Shown here piece after piece: positions 24,200 to 33,177 of a stretch of DNA of 64,000 nt. The notes under the pieces are model-generated. The model did not search any database. It saw only the letters and a program-made list of their open reading frames with translations, and had not been told where the DNA came from. Origin of the DNA: an uncultured Collinsella sp. (GTDB taxonomy: Bacteria > Actinomycetota > Coriobacteriia > Coriobacteriales > Coriobacteriaceae); the NCBI GenBank assembly GCA_900765115.1, contig CAAFQK010000026.1, positions 7,263-71,262 of the forward strand, written 5' to 3'. Positions within the stretch are counted from its first letter, which is position 1, and each line of letters begins with the position of its first letter. The position numbers and the translations under genes are program-made.

Positions 24200-25147
24200 A
24201 TGGGTATGCACACGACAAAGGTTGCAGTGGGCGAGGGCAAGTTTACGCTCGAGGCCCAGCTGACGGTGACGCCGCGAGGCATGGCGGTGTACGCCTGCTC
24301 GCCGGAGTTCGCACACCTGGGCGCCACGGCGCAGGCCATTCCGCGTCCCGAGCCCGGACGCACGGCGACTGTGAGCATCCTTGCCGTTCCGTGCCATCGC
24401 GACGAGATCCCGGCGCACGACATTGCGGCGGCGCTCGCTACGCGCTTTGGTGTGCCGGTAACCGCAAGCATGGGTTTTCATGTTGAACAGGCGAGCAAGG
24501 ACGACTTGCAGCGCGTGCTCAATACCACGAAGGAGCTCATCGTCGCGCTCGAAGAAACCGCGGCCCGCATCTTGCGCGCCGGCTGGGATGAGGGCGGTGC
24601 GGGTGCCGAGGTCGTGGCGGTCGATGCCGCGACGGGCAAAGCGCTCACCCCCGTCGATCGCATCAAAGCTCATACCGGCGAGGGTATCCTGCACCAAGCA
24701 TTCCTGACGCTTCTGGTCGAGGGCCAGGGCGAAAACATGCGCCTGCTGCTCTGTCGCCGCAGCCCGCTCAAGCGCCTGTGGGGCGGGGTGCTGGCCGATA
24801 GCTGCGCCGGCCATCCGCTCCCAGGGGAGGGCGTCGCCGCCGCGACGGCGCGTCGCATCAACGAAGAGCTCGGCATCATGCGCGAGCCGGACGAGCTCAA
24901 GCATCTGGGGCACGTGGTGTACCGCGAGGATCACGGCGACGGCCGCTGTGAGTGCGAATGGTGCGAGGTCTACCTGGCCCGTGTTAAGCCGGGCGAGCTG
25001 CACATCAACCAAGAGGAAATATCGGAAGTACGCCGCGTGGCCCTCTCCGAGCTCGACGGCTATCTGCAAGGTCATCCCGAGCAGTTGGCCCCCTGGCTCC
25101 GCGAGGCCCTCAGCGATCCGTCTATCCGCACGGCCCTCGCCATGTAA
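24200..25147 (+). CDS. Fusion: LpdD-like prenyl-flavin chaperone domain + IPP-isomerase-like Nudix domain
   Basis: 315 residues, start with AGGAG 5 bp upstream. Residues 10-120 (FAHLGATAQAIPRPEPG; VPCHRDE; GFHVEQASKDDLQRVLNTTKEL) resemble LpdD, the small partner of UbiD-type decarboxylases thought to act with prenylated FMN; this match is from memory of the pattern. Residues 160-300 resemble type 1 isopentenyl-diphosphate isomerase: LHQAFLTLLV, WGGVLADSCAGHP, Nudix box GHPLPGEG..RRINEELGI and EWCEVYLA. Aligned on GHP, the E. coli catalytic Cys (SVCGHP) is Ala 203 here, with a Cys one place earlier; the catalytic Glu is kept (Glu 253). So it may be a Nudix hydrolase rather than an isomerase. 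A hairpin at 25157 follows. Confidence 0.78.
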   Translation: MGMHTTKVAVGEGKFTLEAQLTVTPRGMAVYACSPEFAHLGATAQAIPRPEPGRTATVSILAVPCHRDEIPAHDIAAALATRFGVPVTASMGFHVEQASKDDLQRVLNTTKELIVALEETAARILRAGWDEGGAGAEVVAVDAATGKALTPVDRIKAHTGEGILHQAFLTLLVEGQGENMRLLLCRRSPLKRLWGGVLADSCAGHPLPGEGVAAATARRINEELGIMREPDELKHLGHVVYREDHGDGRCECEWCEVYLARVKPGELHINQEEISEVRRVALSELDGYLQGHPEQLAPWLREALSDPSIRTALAM

Positions 25148-25156
25148 TCGCTGCCC

Positions 25157-25225
25157 AAACCGTCCCAACATTCGATGAAAATCTCAAAAATGAGAAAAAA
25201 CGCCGAATGTTGGGACGGTTTTCCT
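25157..25225. terminator. Hairpin with 18-bp perfect stem after the fusion gene
   Basis: AAACCGTCCCAACATTCG at 25157-25174 pairs with CGAATGTTGGGACGGTTT at 25204-25221. The 29-nt loop is A-rich and contains CTCA/TGAG. TTTTCCTG follows, so it can work as a terminator on the plus strand. Confidence 0.75.
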
Positions 25226-25333
25226 GTCTGCGTCGGCGGCCCCCCGTGCCATCTGGGGGTATAAGGCAAGCAAGTGTTTATTTGCGAGGCTTAAGGGGCG
25301 CCCCGCATGGATGGGTGCGAGGGGAGTTTTGCA

Positions 25334-26437
25334 ATGGTCGTTGACAAGGCAAACAGGAAAAAGATGTCCAGGGTGGCGGCAACCGCGGCACTCGCCGGCG
25401 CCCTTGCCATCGGCGCGGGCGGCTGCGCGGCTGCAAAGCCTGCGGGGTCGAGTTCTGGTAGCGCACCGGTGCACAAAGAGCAGGTCAAGAAGACTCCCGC
25501 ACAGCTGGCGGCCGTGGCATACCGCGAGGTCCTCGAAGACCCGCAGGGCTACTTTGGACGTAATGACGGGCTCGAGGAGCAGTTTGTTGCCGATGCGGAG
25601 TACACCTACGCTCTGGTAAACATGTCGACAGACGAGCTGCCACAGCTGCTCGTCTGCGCATCGGGATCGAATGACGCGTGGAATGGTATGGAATCCGTGC
25701 AGGTATTTTCCTTTGACGCGAAGAGCGGCTCGCTTGTCACGCCGACGGAGGATCTCGCGGCGGGCGTTGCCGGCGCCGGCGGGTTCCGTGACAGTCTGTC
25801 GTATTCGGCTGCCGGAAACGGGCTGCTATATTCTACGCTTTCGTCTGGAACGGGCATGGGCTCTATTGTGCGTATCACGCTCGACGGTGACCAGCTTTCC
25901 CAGACGTTTGCCGCGCCCGTCGACCTGTCGTCCGGTTCGAAGCTTTCTTCTGTCGTGAGTTCTGAGGGCAGGGAGATCACGTGGACAGATGTTGCCGACG
26001 ACTCGGCTCTGAAGGATCTTGAAAGCGGAAGCTGGAAGAGCACTGTCGAGAAGGGCTCGGGTGCGGCCGATGCCGCACGGGCTGCCGGTTTGGCGACGTT
26101 TACGGGCACGGTGCGCATTCTTGATGACGCCGGGGTGTGCGACCTGCAGGGAGTAGCGAACCCCAACCCGGATTACCCGAGCGGCCACAGCTATGTCGTG
26201 CTCGATTTGGGAGGCGAACAGCAGGTGATGTGTCTCAGCGGTGATGGCTCCAGTCTGCGCGACGGAAACACCTCGCTGCTTTTGCTCGACACCACCGATT
26301 CCGGAAACTCGTGGAGCGCTCTCGATGGCAAGACCGTCACGGTCGCCGTCGATACGCCCCAGTGCTCTTGGCCGTCGGATACCGGCTTGCCGCTGGGCTC
26401 GCCGCGGTGCGCCGGCCATGTTGCTGTCATCGGCTAG
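25334..26437 (+). CDS. Predicted lipoprotein of unknown function
   Basis: 367 residues. The signal peptide (KMSRVAATAALAGALAIGAGGC) ends at Cys 31, a plausible lipid-attachment Cys; the preceding AGG is slightly unusual for a lipobox. A Ser/Ala/Lys-rich linker follows. The middle region (YALVNMSTDELPQLLVCA.. VQVFSFDA) resembles secreted proteins that report or bind small ligands, but I cannot name the family. The C-terminal 100 residues (TFTGTVRILDD.. SYVVLDLGGEQQVMCL.. DGKTVTVAV) look like a small beta-rich domain. I chose 25334 because GGGAG precedes it. An intrinsic terminator follows at 26445. Confidence 0.7.
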   Translation: MVVDKANRKKMSRVAATAALAGALAIGAGGCAAAKPAGSSSGSAPVHKEQVKKTPAQLAAVAYREVLEDPQGYFGRNDGLEEQFVADAEYTYALVNMSTDELPQLLVCASGSNDAWNGMESVQVFSFDAKSGSLVTPTEDLAAGVAGAGGFRDSLSYSAAGNGLLYSTLSSGTGMGSIVRITLDGDQLSQTFAAPVDLSSGSKLSSVVSSEGREITWTDVADDSALKDLESGSWKSTVEKGSGAADAARAAGLATFTGTVRILDDAGVCDLQGVANPNPDYPSGHSYVVLDLGGEQQVMCLSGDGSSLRDGNTSLLLLDTTDSGNSWSALDGKTVTVAVDTPQCSWPSDTGLPLGSPRCAGHVAVIG

Positions 26438-26444
26438 ATTGCAT

Positions 26445-26480
26445 AATGCGGAAAAGGACCAATTTCTTTTCCGCATTTTT
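26445..26480 (+). terminator. Terminator after the lipoprotein gene
   Basis: AATGCGGAAAAG at 26445-26456 pairs with CTTTTCCGCATT at 26466-26477, followed by TTT. Confidence 0.88.
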
Positions 26481-26542
26481 ATGCTCCGTACCTGCGGTGA
26501 TGGGTATACATATACCAATTATGAGTAGGGTGGAGGTGCAAT

Positions 26543-27400
26543 ATGGCTGTCGGCGAGCACAGGTTTGATCCCGATTTTGAATGGTGGTATAGCGAGGGCG
26601 AGGCTCCGGACGAGTCCTGGGATGAGCCGTTGACGGACGAAGCGTCGAGCAACGAGGTCGAGACCGGCAGCGATGCCGCCGAGCCCCTGACCTTCGAACA
26701 GGCCTGGGCCCAGGCTGAGGCCGACGAGGCAAAGGCCGATGCCACGGCAACGCTTGATGAGCCGGCCGACATGTCGATCTCGCCGGCAAAGACCCCGCAA
26801 CCGCGCCATAACATCGACCCCGGCAGCACGGCGTCCTTCAGCATCCTCGACGTGCCCGCGCAGGGCGCCCAGGCGCCAGCTCCCACGCATCGTCCCGACT
26901 TGGCTCGCGAGGAAGATGCGGGCCGTCGTTCTCCACTTGGCCCCATCCTCATCGCCTTCATGGCCGGCGTCATCGCCTGTTCGGCGATCGGCAGCGTCTG
27001 GAGCCATGTGGAACAACAGCGAGAAGACGCCGCCAAGGTCGAGATGTCTGTCGAGCAATCGCTCAGCCGCACGCGCTCGGTGCATGTGTCGGTCGAGGTT
27101 AAGGACGGTGCGACATGGGATACCGCCCGCGGCGACAGCCAGATGCTCATCCACATCGTGGGCCGCACGCTCAAGGGGCAGGCGGTCGACGAGTATCAAT
27201 ATGTCAACTCTGACGGTGAAGGCATCGAGCTCAAGCCCGGAGACTACGAGCTCACGGTCGATGAGGCGCCCGTTGCCACCGACGGCACGCGTTTCCGCGC
27301 CTCAAAACGCATGGTTCCCGTGAGCTTTAACTCGCAAGCGCCCGACACGGTCGACAGCACGCCGCAGGGCGGGTTTGACCTTTACGTGGCCACTCAATAA
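26543..27400 (+). CDS. Single-pass membrane protein, unknown function
   Basis: 285 residues. The first 130 residues are acidic and low-complexity (about one Asp/Glu in four) and would lie in the cytoplasm. One membrane segment at about 134-155 (LGPILIAFMAGVIACSAIGS) is followed by an extracytoplasmic domain of 125 residues (VHVSVEVKDGATWDTA; GRTLKGQAVDEYQYVNSDG; LKPGDYELTV), which looks like a beta-sandwich of the carboxypeptidase-regulatory or Cna-B sort. GGAGG lies 8 bp before the ATG. Its separation by a terminator from the lipoprotein gene suggests a separate transcription unit. I do not recognise the family. Confidence 0.7.
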   Translation: MAVGEHRFDPDFEWWYSEGEAPDESWDEPLTDEASSNEVETGSDAAEPLTFEQAWAQAEADEAKADATATLDEPADMSISPAKTPQPRHNIDPGSTASFSILDVPAQGAQAPAPTHRPDLAREEDAGRRSPLGPILIAFMAGVIACSAIGSVWSHVEQQREDAAKVEMSVEQSLSRTRSVHVSVEVKDGATWDTARGDSQMLIHIVGRTLKGQAVDEYQYVNSDGEGIELKPGDYELTVDEAPVATDGTRFRASKRMVPVSFNSQAPDTVDSTPQGGFDLYVATQ

Positions 27401-27477
27401 TCGCCTGCCGCCCCGTCTCGCTGCCAAGAGTGGGACAATATCCCTCGACACTGTTGTTTACTTTTGGAGGAAGTAGC

Positions 27478-28371
27478 ATGTCCACCGTCACCACCATCAA
27501 GCGCGGCGGCCTCACCGCGGCCATCGATTCCATGGGTGCTCAGCTTACGAGCCTTGCCCTCAACGGCAACGAGTATCTGTGGCAGGGCGACCCCGCCTTT
27601 TGGGGCAAGCATGCGCCCATCCTGTTCCCCATCGTGGGCTCGCTGCGTAACAACACGGCGACATCTGCCGCCGGCATCTGCGAGATGCCGCGCCATGGTC
27701 TCGCGCGCATCGTCGAGCACAAGCTGGTCGAGGTTTCGGAGGACGGCTCCTCGGTGACCTACGAGATTACCGACACGCCCGAGTCGCTCAATGCCTTCCC
27801 CTTTCACTTTAAGCTCAACATGACCTATGCGCTCACCGGCGACGCCACGCTTACCCAGACCTTTGCCGTCACCAACACCGGCGACGTGGATCTGCCGTTC
27901 TCGGTGGGCGGTCACCCTGCCTTTAACGTGCCGGCCCCCGGTGCCGGCGACGAGGCGTTTGAGGATTACGAGTTGGCATTTACCGAGGCATGGACCAACG
28001 AGGCGCCCATCATCACGCCCGATGGCCTCATGACGTTCGAGGGCGGCTACAAGGCTCCCGACAACTCGGACGTGCTGCCCATCACGCACCGCAGCTTCGA
28101 TAACGATGCCATCATGTTCACCGATACCCCGGGCTCCACGCTCACGCTGCGCGGTCGCAAGTCGGGCCACGGCGTCAAGATCGACTTTGAGGGCTTTAAG
28201 TACATCGGCGTGTGGTCTGCCGCCAACGACGCGCCGTTTGTGGCGCTCGAGCCCTGGACCGGCCACACCACCATGGACACCGAGGACAACGTCTTCGAGC
28301 ACAAGGTCAACACCATCACCTTGGCGCCGGGCGAGACGGACGAGCGCAGCTTTAGCGTTACGCTGCTCTAG
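27478..28371 (+). CDS. Aldose 1-epimerase family protein (LacX/mutarotase-like)
   Basis: 297-residue cytosolic galactose-mutarotase-fold protein. Family residues include RHGLAR (catalytic-type His), GGHPAFNVP and LEPWTG near the C-terminus (catalytic-type Glu). It matches the LacX-like subgroup, which acts on or binds an aldose or hexose phosphate. The ATG at 27478 has GGAGG 7 bp upstream. It is probably transcribed alone or with the upstream membrane protein gene. Its sugar substrate is not evident. Confidence 0.85.
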   Translation: MSTVTTIKRGGLTAAIDSMGAQLTSLALNGNEYLWQGDPAFWGKHAPILFPIVGSLRNNTATSAAGICEMPRHGLARIVEHKLVEVSEDGSSVTYEITDTPESLNAFPFHFKLNMTYALTGDATLTQTFAVTNTGDVDLPFSVGGHPAFNVPAPGAGDEAFEDYELAFTEAWTNEAPIITPDGLMTFEGGYKAPDNSDVLPITHRSFDNDAIMFTDTPGSTLTLRGRKSGHGVKIDFEGFKYIGVWSAANDAPFVALEPWTGHTTMDTEDNVFEHKVNTITLAPGETDERSFSVTLL

Positions 28372-28400
28372 GGGTTCCGCCGTTCTGGGCGGTCATAACT

Positions 28401-28467
28401 TGAGCGTGGATAATCTCCCGTTTTGAGCTCATGTGCGAGCCAAAAGTGGGAGATTTTCCACCCTCAT
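28401..28467. repeat. Inverted-repeat element (family 3, copy B)
   Basis: TGAGCGTGGATAATCTCCCG at 28401-28420 is identical to part of the 20583 arm. Its right side (GTGGGAGATTTTCCACCCTCA) pairs with four mismatches. It lies 30 bp after the epimerase stop. Confidence 0.75.
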
Positions 28468-28516
28468 TTCGATGCATGGGTCGGGGTAGCTAATTTGTCA
28501 TTTTCCAGTTCGTAAA

Positions 28517-28586
28517 CTTGTATGTATGCATACAAGTGGATGGCGGCGTGCGGTATCCTGTTGAGTCGTTAGCATACGATTCAACA
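28517..28586. promoter_or_regulatory. Two palindromes upstream of the amino-acid ABC operon
   Basis: CTTGTATG/CATACAAG at 28517-28536 with a 4-base centre, and TGTTGAGTCG/CGATTCAACA (one mismatch) at 28559-28586. The second ends 13 bp before the start codon of the binding protein. They are candidate operators; the regulator is unknown. Confidence 0.55.
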
Positions 28587-28599
28587 GGGAAGGCAGATT

Positions 28600-29526
28600 A
28601 TGCATTCTCCCCAACAGCGCGATGCGCAGCGCCAACCGGTGTGCAGCCGCCGCATCTTCTTGGGTAGCGCTCTCGCCGCGAGCGCTTCCGTCGTCGCCGG
28701 CGCGCTTGCCGGCTGCCAGCGCCCGTCCACGCTCAAGGTGGTCCAGCCCACGACGGGCGGCGGTCGCGACGACCTGTCCGATTCCGTGATTGGCAAGGAT
28801 AAGATTCGCATCGGCATGGAGGCGGCCTACGCCCCGTACAACTGGCAGGTTTCCGAGGCCAGTGAGTACACCATCCCCATCGACAACGTGCAGGGCGCCT
28901 ATGCCGATGGCTACGACGTGCAGATTGCCAAGATTGTCTGTAAGGCCCTCGGCGGCGAGCCTGTTGCCGTCAAGCAAAGCTTCTCGGGCCTTATCGATTC
29001 GCTCAACAACGGCCAGATTGACCTCATCATCGCCGGCATGAGCGCCACGCCCGAGCGCGAGGAGTCCGTCGGCTTTTCCGATCCGTACTTCATTGGTTAC
29101 TTTGGCCTGTTCGTAAAAGAGGGCTCTCCCTACCAAAACGCCACCAAGCTCAGCGACTTTAGCGGTGCCACGGTGCTCGGCCAAAAGGACACCATGCTCG
29201 ATACCGTCATCGACGAGATCCCGGGCGTCGTCCACAAGAACCCGGTCGATTCGGTCCCCACGGTGTTTTCGAATCTGCTGCAGGGCACGTGCGACGCCGT
29301 GACCTACAACACCGAAAACGAGAAGGGTTATATGGCCCAAAATCCCGGTATCGTCCCCATCCATTTTGCCGAGGGCGAGGGCTTTAAGCAGGAGGTCGCG
29401 GCAAATGTCGGTTGCCGCAAGGGCTCGGACAAACTGCTTAAGCTCATCGATAAGACGCTCAAGGGTGTCAGCCAGGAGGAGCGCGACCAAATGTGGGACG
29501 CGTGCCTCGACCGTCAGCCGGCATAG
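28600..29526 (+). CDS. Amino-acid ABC transporter substrate-binding lipoprotein
   Basis: 308 residues. The signal peptide has SRRIFLG, which fits a Tat motif, a hydrophobic stretch, and a lipobox ALAGC at Cys 39. The mature part is a type 2 (SBP_bac_3) periplasmic-binding fold: IRIGMEAAYAPYNW, VPDG-like GYDVQIAKIVCKAL, IDLIIAGMSATPEREESVGFSDPY, and the hinge VLGQKDTMLDTVIDEI. The Asn/Gln/Arg pattern suits polar or basic amino acids, but the ligand is not readable. First gene of the importer operon; the permease follows after 9 bp. Confidence 0.9.
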   Translation: MHSPQQRDAQRQPVCSRRIFLGSALAASASVVAGALAGCQRPSTLKVVQPTTGGGRDDLSDSVIGKDKIRIGMEAAYAPYNWQVSEASEYTIPIDNVQGAYADGYDVQIAKIVCKALGGEPVAVKQSFSGLIDSLNNGQIDLIIAGMSATPEREESVGFSDPYFIGYFGLFVKEGSPYQNATKLSDFSGATVLGQKDTMLDTVIDEIPGVVHKNPVDSVPTVFSNLLQGTCDAVTYNTENEKGYMAQNPGIVPIHFAEGEGFKQEVAANVGCRKGSDKLLKLIDKTLKGVSQEERDQMWDACLDRQPA

Positions 29527-29535
29527 GGAGGCAGC

Positions 29536-30684
29536 ATGAAAGCCATTAATCGCCTGGTCTCCTTTATCAAGGCCGACCATCGTTATGTATACCTGGGCAC
29601 GAGCGTTATCGCGGCGCTCGGCCTGGCGTTTAGCCAACGCAACCCCACGCCGCTGAGTTTCTTGGCGCCTACGGGCGTGTTCCAAGACTGCCTCTGGGCA
29701 ATACTTTGGGCCTGGCTCGTCGTGTCGGCGGCGGCGCTGGTTACCAAGCTCATGCACTGGAACGATTATCGCGAAACGTCGCCGTTCGCATCCGAGCGCT
29801 TCCGTCGCGGCGCGCGCCTGGGCAGTTATGTCGTCGTTGCTATCGCGGCGATCTTCTTTATCGACCGCTGCGTCATGTCATTTATCGACCTGGTGCAGGT
29901 GAGCATCGTCTCGGATTCCAACCCCAGCGACTTCCTGTCGAGTCTGGTCTACATGACCTACAAGAGCGGCGACTTCTTTATCCGCGGCATCGAGATCACC
30001 ATCGCACTTGCTACCTTCGGTACCGTCATCGCCTTTTTCCTGGCGCTGCTCTTTGTGTTTTTGCGCATTCAGACGTTCGACCGCGTGGATAACGACCTGG
30101 TGCGCTTCTTTAAGAGCATCGGCCGCGGCTTTGCGACCGTCTACTCTACCATCGTTCGCGGCACGCCCATGATGGTCCAGGGTCTGCTCATCTATTACGC
30201 AGGCTTCACCGTCCTGCGCGGCATGGGCTTCGAGACTGCCCAGGCCAACCAGATCTGGAGCACCTTTACCGCCGGCCTCGTCACCATCTCGCTCAACTCC
30301 ACCGCCTACATGATGGAGGTCTTGCGCGGCGGCATCGAGTCTATTGACCCTGGTCAGGCCGAGGCGGCGCGCTCGCTGGGCCTGTCGCAGTGGCAGGCCA
30401 TGCGCAAGGTCGTGTTCCCCCAGGGCATTAAAAACGCGATCCCGGCGCTCACCAACGAGCTCATCATCAACATCAAGGACTCGTCGGTGCTCTCGGTCAT
30501 CGGCGTGTTCGACCTCATGTACGCCACCACCACCGTTGCCGGCGTGTACTACCGCCAGATGGAGGTCTACTGCGTGGCGCTCGTGGTCTACCTGATCCTG
30601 ACGCTTGTGGCGAGCCGCCTGCTCGAGGCCTTTGGCAAAAAGCTCGGCGCCGAGGCCCCGGCTACGTTGCCCAGCTCCAACTAG
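29536..30684 (+). CDS. Amino-acid ABC transporter permease (HisM/GlnP type)
   Basis: 382 residues, longer than the usual 220-250. Residues 1-130 add about three membrane segments (VIAALGLAFS, LWAILWAWLVVSAAALV, LGSYVVVAIAAIFFI) before the standard permease core. The core has the family loop EAARSLGLSQWQAMRKVVFPQGIKNAIPALTNE, which docks to the ATPase. The start has GGAGG upstream. The binding protein and ATPase genes flank it, so it is the membrane subunit of that importer. Confidence 0.92.
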   Translation: MKAINRLVSFIKADHRYVYLGTSVIAALGLAFSQRNPTPLSFLAPTGVFQDCLWAILWAWLVVSAAALVTKLMHWNDYRETSPFASERFRRGARLGSYVVVAIAAIFFIDRCVMSFIDLVQVSIVSDSNPSDFLSSLVYMTYKSGDFFIRGIEITIALATFGTVIAFFLALLFVFLRIQTFDRVDNDLVRFFKSIGRGFATVYSTIVRGTPMMVQGLLIYYAGFTVLRGMGFETAQANQIWSTFTAGLVTISLNSTAYMMEVLRGGIESIDPGQAEAARSLGLSQWQAMRKVVFPQGIKNAIPALTNELIINIKDSSVLSVIGVFDLMYATTTVAGVYYRQMEVYCVALVVYLILTLVASRLLEAFGKKLGAEAPATLPSSN

Positions 30685-30706
30685 GCTCAAGACGAGGAGA
30701 ATCATC

Positions 30707-31492
30707 ATGGCAGATATCGCCACTACCGGCACCGCGGCCGCCGCACAGACCAATGAGCCGCTCATCCGCGTCGAGGGCCTGCGCAAGAGCTTCGGCTCGC
30801 TCGAGGTACTCAAGGGCATCGACCTGTCCGTTAACCCCGGCGAGGTCGTCACCATTATCGGCGCCTCGGGTTCGGGCAAGTCGACCTTCCTGCGCTGCCT
30901 CAACCTGCTCGAGACCCCGGACGCGGGCCACATCTGGTTCCACGGCCAGGACCTCACGGCCGAGCGCTGCAACATCAACAAGCTGCGTGAGGACATCGGC
31001 ATGGTATTCCAGGGCTTTAACCTGTTCAACAACATGGACGTGCTCGACAACTGCACGCTCGCGCCCGTCACGCTCAAAAAGATGAGCAGGGCCGAGGCCG
31101 AGAAGGTCGCGATGGAGCATCTGACGAGCGTGGGACTCGAGAAGTTCGCGCACGCCGCCGTGGGTCGCCTGTCCGGCGGCCAAAAGCAGCGCGTTGCCAT
31201 CGCTCGTGCCCTATGTATGAATCCGCAGATCATGCTGTTCGACGAGCCGACCTCCGCACTCGATCCCGAGATCGTGGGCGAGGTGCTCGAGGTCATGCGC
31301 AAGCTCGCGGCCGACGGCATGACCATGGTCGTCGTCACGCACGAGATGGCCTTTGCCCGAACCGTGTCCGACCGCGTGGTCTTTATGGATAAGGGCGTGG
31401 TGCTCGAGGACGCCGCGCCGGCCGAGCTCTTTGGCAACCCCAAACACCAGCGCACCCGCGAGTTCCTCTCGCGTTATCTCAACGACAAATAA
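30707..31492 (+). CDS. Amino-acid ABC transporter ATP-binding protein
   Basis: 261 residues. Walker A is GASGSGKST, signature LSGGQKQR, Walker B IMLFDEPTSALDPE and switch His VTHEMAFAR, all intact, as in GlnQ/HisP-type ATPases. The ATG at 30707 has GAGGAG upstream; the first 20 residues are Ala/Thr-rich and specific to this protein. It completes a three-gene polar amino-acid importer and is followed by a strong terminator. Confidence 0.95.
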   Translation: MADIATTGTAAAAQTNEPLIRVEGLRKSFGSLEVLKGIDLSVNPGEVVTIIGASGSGKSTFLRCLNLLETPDAGHIWFHGQDLTAERCNINKLREDIGMVFQGFNLFNNMDVLDNCTLAPVTLKKMSRAEAEKVAMEHLTSVGLEKFAHAAVGRLSGGQKQRVAIARALCMNPQIMLFDEPTSALDPEIVGEVLEVMRKLAADGMTMVVVTHEMAFARTVSDRVVFMDKGVVLEDAAPAELFGNPKHQRTREFLSRYLNDK

Positions 31493-31500
31493 TGCAAGCG

Positions 31501-31539
31501 AACGTGGCAAAGGGACCGCCTCTTTGCCACGTTGTTTTT
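31501..31539 (+). terminator. Terminator of the amino-acid importer operon
   Basis: AACGTGGCAAAG at 31501-31512 pairs with CTTTGCCACGTT at 31522-31533, followed by GTTTTTG. Confidence 0.88.
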
Positions 31540-31549
31540 GGAGGAAGGC

Positions 31550-32977
31550 ATGGCCGAGGTTTGGCGCTTCTTTGCGCACGAGGATGATTTTGCCGATATC
31601 GACGCGGTCGGCGCGTGCGAGCGCCTGGGCCGCGTGCTGTCGTTTCCGACGATTTCGAGCATGGATGCCCAGACGGTGGACTGGCAGGCGTTTGCCGACC
31701 TGCGCGCCTATATGCAGCAGGCCTGGCCGCGCGTGTTTGCGGCGGGCGAGGTCGAGCTCATCGACCATTCGCTGCTCGTGACGCTTGCCGGCATCGACCC
31801 CGCCCTCAAGCCGGTCATGCTCATGGGCCACATGGACGTGGTTCCCGTGGTGCCGGGCACCGAGACAGACTGGACGCACAATCCCTTTAGCGGGCACGTG
31901 GACGACACCTATATTTGGGGTCGCGGCGCCATCGATATGAAAGACCAGGTTGCGGGTATCCTGGAGGCCGTTGAGTATGCGTTGGCGCACGGCTGGCAAC
32001 ACGAACGAACCCTGCTGCTGGCCTTTGGCCAGGATGAGGAGACTACGCAGTACGGCGCGGGTGCCATTGGTCGCGCGCTCGAGGAGCGCGGCGTTGAGCT
32101 TGAGTACCTGATCGACGAGGGTGACTATCGTATCGTTCCGGCTGCCGAGTACGGCGCAGGTGAGGGTTGGCTTATGCATGCCGATCTTGCCGAGAAGGGC
32201 TATGCCGATATCGTACTCAAGACGAGAAGCGAAGGCGGGCATTCTTCCAACCCTTACGGTGGCACGTCGCTCGAAGTGCTCAGCCGCGCCATTGCCGCGA
32301 TCTGCGATATCGAGTGGCCGGCGCGTGTGACCGATTTGCTTGCCGCGCAGCTCGTCGAGCTGGGGCTTTATACCGCAGACGAGATTGCTGCCAGCAAGGA
32401 TGCCATCGTGCGCGACTGCCTCGCCAGCAAAAAGCTGTACCCGCTTGTGACCACCACCTGCGCGCCCACGCAAATCGAAGGCGGCAGTACCGGTGCCAAC
32501 GTAATGCCGCAGGATATGTGGGCCAATATCAACTTCCGCATGCTCGAGGGTACGAGCGTGGCCGATGTTGTGGCCTGCTGCCGCAAGGCCGTTGCCGCCG
32601 CTGGGCTCGCTGGCCGAGTCGAGATCGAGCTGGGCCCCGGCAGCTCCGAGCCCTCGCCATCCCCGCGCGTGGGCGGTCCGGGGCTCGAGGCCGTCCGCGC
32701 CATCGCCGCCCGCTATTTCCGTGATCCCAAGGGGACGGAGGAAAACGGATCGTCTGCGGTGGGCCAAGAGCCGATGAGCATCGTGCCCTCGACCGTGATT
32801 GGTGCAACCGATGCCGCCAACTACCAGCGCATTTGCCACGAGTGTATCCGTTTCTCCGCCTTCGTGGTCGACGATGACGAATGCGACCGCGGCGTCCACG
32901 GCACCAACGAGCGCATCACCCGTCGCGCCTACCTCCAAGGCATCCGCTTCCTCATCGCCCTGCTCCACACGCTCTAG
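31550..32977 (+). CDS. M20 family metallo-dipeptidase / deacylase
   Basis: 475 residues, cytosolic zinc peptidase. Metal and catalytic motifs: LMGHMDVVPV (His, Asp), WGRGAIDMKDQ (bridging Asp), GQDEETTQYGA (Glu pair) and a C-terminal His region (STVIGATDAANYQ). A dimerisation or lid domain lies between. It resembles carboxypeptidase S-like M20 proteins. The start at 31550 has GGAGG 5 bp upstream. The importer terminator lies between it and the ATPase gene, so some read-through may couple uptake and peptide cleavage. Substrate unknown. Confidence 0.9.
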   Translation: MAEVWRFFAHEDDFADIDAVGACERLGRVLSFPTISSMDAQTVDWQAFADLRAYMQQAWPRVFAAGEVELIDHSLLVTLAGIDPALKPVMLMGHMDVVPVVPGTETDWTHNPFSGHVDDTYIWGRGAIDMKDQVAGILEAVEYALAHGWQHERTLLLAFGQDEETTQYGAGAIGRALEERGVELEYLIDEGDYRIVPAAEYGAGEGWLMHADLAEKGYADIVLKTRSEGGHSSNPYGGTSLEVLSRAIAAICDIEWPARVTDLLAAQLVELGLYTADEIAASKDAIVRDCLASKKLYPLVTTTCAPTQIEGGSTGANVMPQDMWANINFRMLEGTSVADVVACCRKAVAAAGLAGRVEIELGPGSSEPSPSPRVGGPGLEAVRAIAARYFRDPKGTEENGSSAVGQEPMSIVPSTVIGATDAANYQRICHECIRFSAFVVDDDECDRGVHGTNERITRRAYLQGIRFLIALLHTL

Positions 32978-32991
32978 AATGTGACAAAGGG
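32978..32991. repeat. Left half of a split intergenic hairpin
   Basis: AATGTGACAAAGGG follows the M20 stop directly. Its pairing partner CCCTTTGTCACATT is at 41651-41664, on the other side of the adhesin island. The intact hairpin is seen at 10886. Confidence 0.7.
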
Positions 32992-33177
32992 ACTGAGCCG
33001 GCAACTGGCAACCGGTTTCATCGGTAATGAGATAAAAACTGTCATAGAAAAAGACTAAGATATCTTAAGAGACATATGCTGGGGTTGGTATTCCATGAAC
33101 GACTGCGGGCATGTGCCAGACTGCCTCGGCCCCCGGGGAGCGCCCGGGCAGGTCGCCGTGTGACTGGGGAGGAAATT

